Notes under the pieces: generated by a model
What the model was told of the DNA's origin: nothing
Database searches by the model: none
Seen by the model: only the letters and a program-made list of their open reading frames with translations
Origin: Gambelia wislizenii
Lineage: Eukaryota > Chordata > Lepidosauria > Squamata > Crotaphytidae
Direction of reading: 5' to 3'
Assembly: GCA_030847615.1 (NCBI GenBank)
Contig: JAUMIR010000001.1
Coordinates: 61,703,501 to 61,767,500 of the forward strand
Length of the DNA: 64,000 bases
Part shown: piece after piece, positions 63,191 through 64,000 of the stretch
Position numbering within the stretch: the first letter of the stretch is position 1
Layout of the letters: each line of letters begins with the position of its first letter
Translations under genes and position numbers: made by a program

Positions 63191-64000
63191 AGGTGGGATA
63201 GCTAACAGTGATCCCACCTTCTTTTGTAACATCCTTAAGGACATCATCAATGCATCCCTCAGAGAAGGGTGTGTTCCATCTTGTTTAAAGGAAGCAACCG
63301 TTAGGCCGCTCCTGAAAAAATCTTCCCTTGACCCCCTGGACATGAACAACTATAGGCCGGTTTCTATGTTACCATTCTTGAGTAAAGTGATTGAGAGGGC
63401 AGTTGCGCTTCAACTCCAAGTGGTCTTGGATGAAACCGATTATCTAGACCCATTTCAAACTGGCTTTAGGACGGGATTTGGAGTTGAGACTGCCATGGTT
63501 GCCTTGACCGACGACCTGCATCTAAGCATCGGCAGGGGTAATATGTCCCTGTTGGTGATTCTGGACCTCTCAGCGGCTTTCGATACGATAGATCATAGCA
63601 TCCTCTTGGATCACTTGAGTGGGTTAGGAATCGGAGGCACTGCGCTCCAGTGGTTCCGGTCCTTCCTCTCGGGAAGGTCCCAGAGGGTGTTGCTCGGGGA
63701 CAGCTGCTCCACCAGAAAGGAGCTTACTTGTGGCGTTCCGCAGGGCGCCATCCTGTCCCCGATGCTGTTTAACATCTATATGAAGCTGCTGGGTAAGATT
63801 ATTCAGAGTTATGGGGTTGGGTGTTATCAGTACACTGATGACACCCAGCTCTATTTCTCCTTGTCTCAAGCGTCGGCCTCGAATTCCAATGGCGTCTCTC
63901 CTCTTAATGATTGTCTTAAAGCAGTAATGGGCTGGATGAGGAAAAACAGATTGAGATTAAATCCAGACAAAACGGAGGTGCTCATGATAGCGGCCCCAAA
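63186..64000 (+). CDS. L2/CR1-like LINE reverse transcriptase, open, runs off the window
   Basis: Frame open from 63186 (after a stop at 63183-63185) to the last base without a stop, about 271 codons. It shows NNYRPVSMLPFLSKVIE, DPFQTGFRTG, LVILDLSAAFDTIDH with a catalytic aspartate, GVPQGAILSPMLFNIYM and QYTDDTQLYF as the YxDD site, then LRLNPDKTEVLMI. These motifs are those of the L2/CR1 group. No start codon of its own is needed: it continues ORF2 after the inversion. An intact RT suggests a relatively young copy. No N-terminal endonuclease is attached in this orientation. Confidence 0.92.

Overview
The window looks like a gene-poor stretch of squamate reptile (lizard or snake) chromosome. 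I recognise no host protein-coding exon, tRNA gene or rRNA gene. What can be supported is a dense, layered set of transposable elements: L1, CR1, L2-like and Bov-B LINEs, Sauria-type and other tRNA-derived SINEs that share a Bov-B-like tail, a 5S rRNA-derived SINE, solo LTRs, hAT and other foldback MITEs, and one large tyrosine-recombinase (YR) retrotransposon. That combination is typical of squamates; the species is not identifiable by eye.

Layout. 1-~4455 is a broken L1 on the minus strand (ORF1 at 2897-3996, ORF2 from about 2567 down past base 1). 5361-13452 is an apparently complete, young YR retrotransposon of the Ngaro type on the plus strand, inserted into a MITE. Its order is repeat A1, a 2.2 kb tandem-repeat-rich leader, gag, RT-RNase H, tyrosine recombinase, an SGNH hydrolase, then repeats B1-A2-(spacer)-B2. 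13.5-52 kb is a patchwork of short SINE, LINE, LTR and MITE copies, often nested. 52.85-54.1 kb is a 20-unit, ~62 bp minisatellite. 54.4-62.4 kb holds more LINE and SINE debris. 62.43-64.0 kb is an L2/CR1-like LINE whose endonuclease part is inverted relative to an open RT frame that runs off the window.

How the main element works. The A and B repeats read as identical in both copies (190 and 460 bp), and the trinucleotide AAC sits at the left end, at the B1/A2 junction and at the right end. This is what integration of a circular intermediate by a YR predicts. Another copy of the host MITE near 47.5 kb supplies an approximate empty site and shows insertion without target duplication. The four reading frames are open and keep their catalytic residues. 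Two look-alike splice acceptors sit immediately before the gag ATG and the hydrolase ATG, suggesting that the hydrolase is expressed from a spliced subgenomic RNA (inference).

The long stretches between these elements are listed as unassigned. Open frames there are shadows of repeats or low-complexity DNA.
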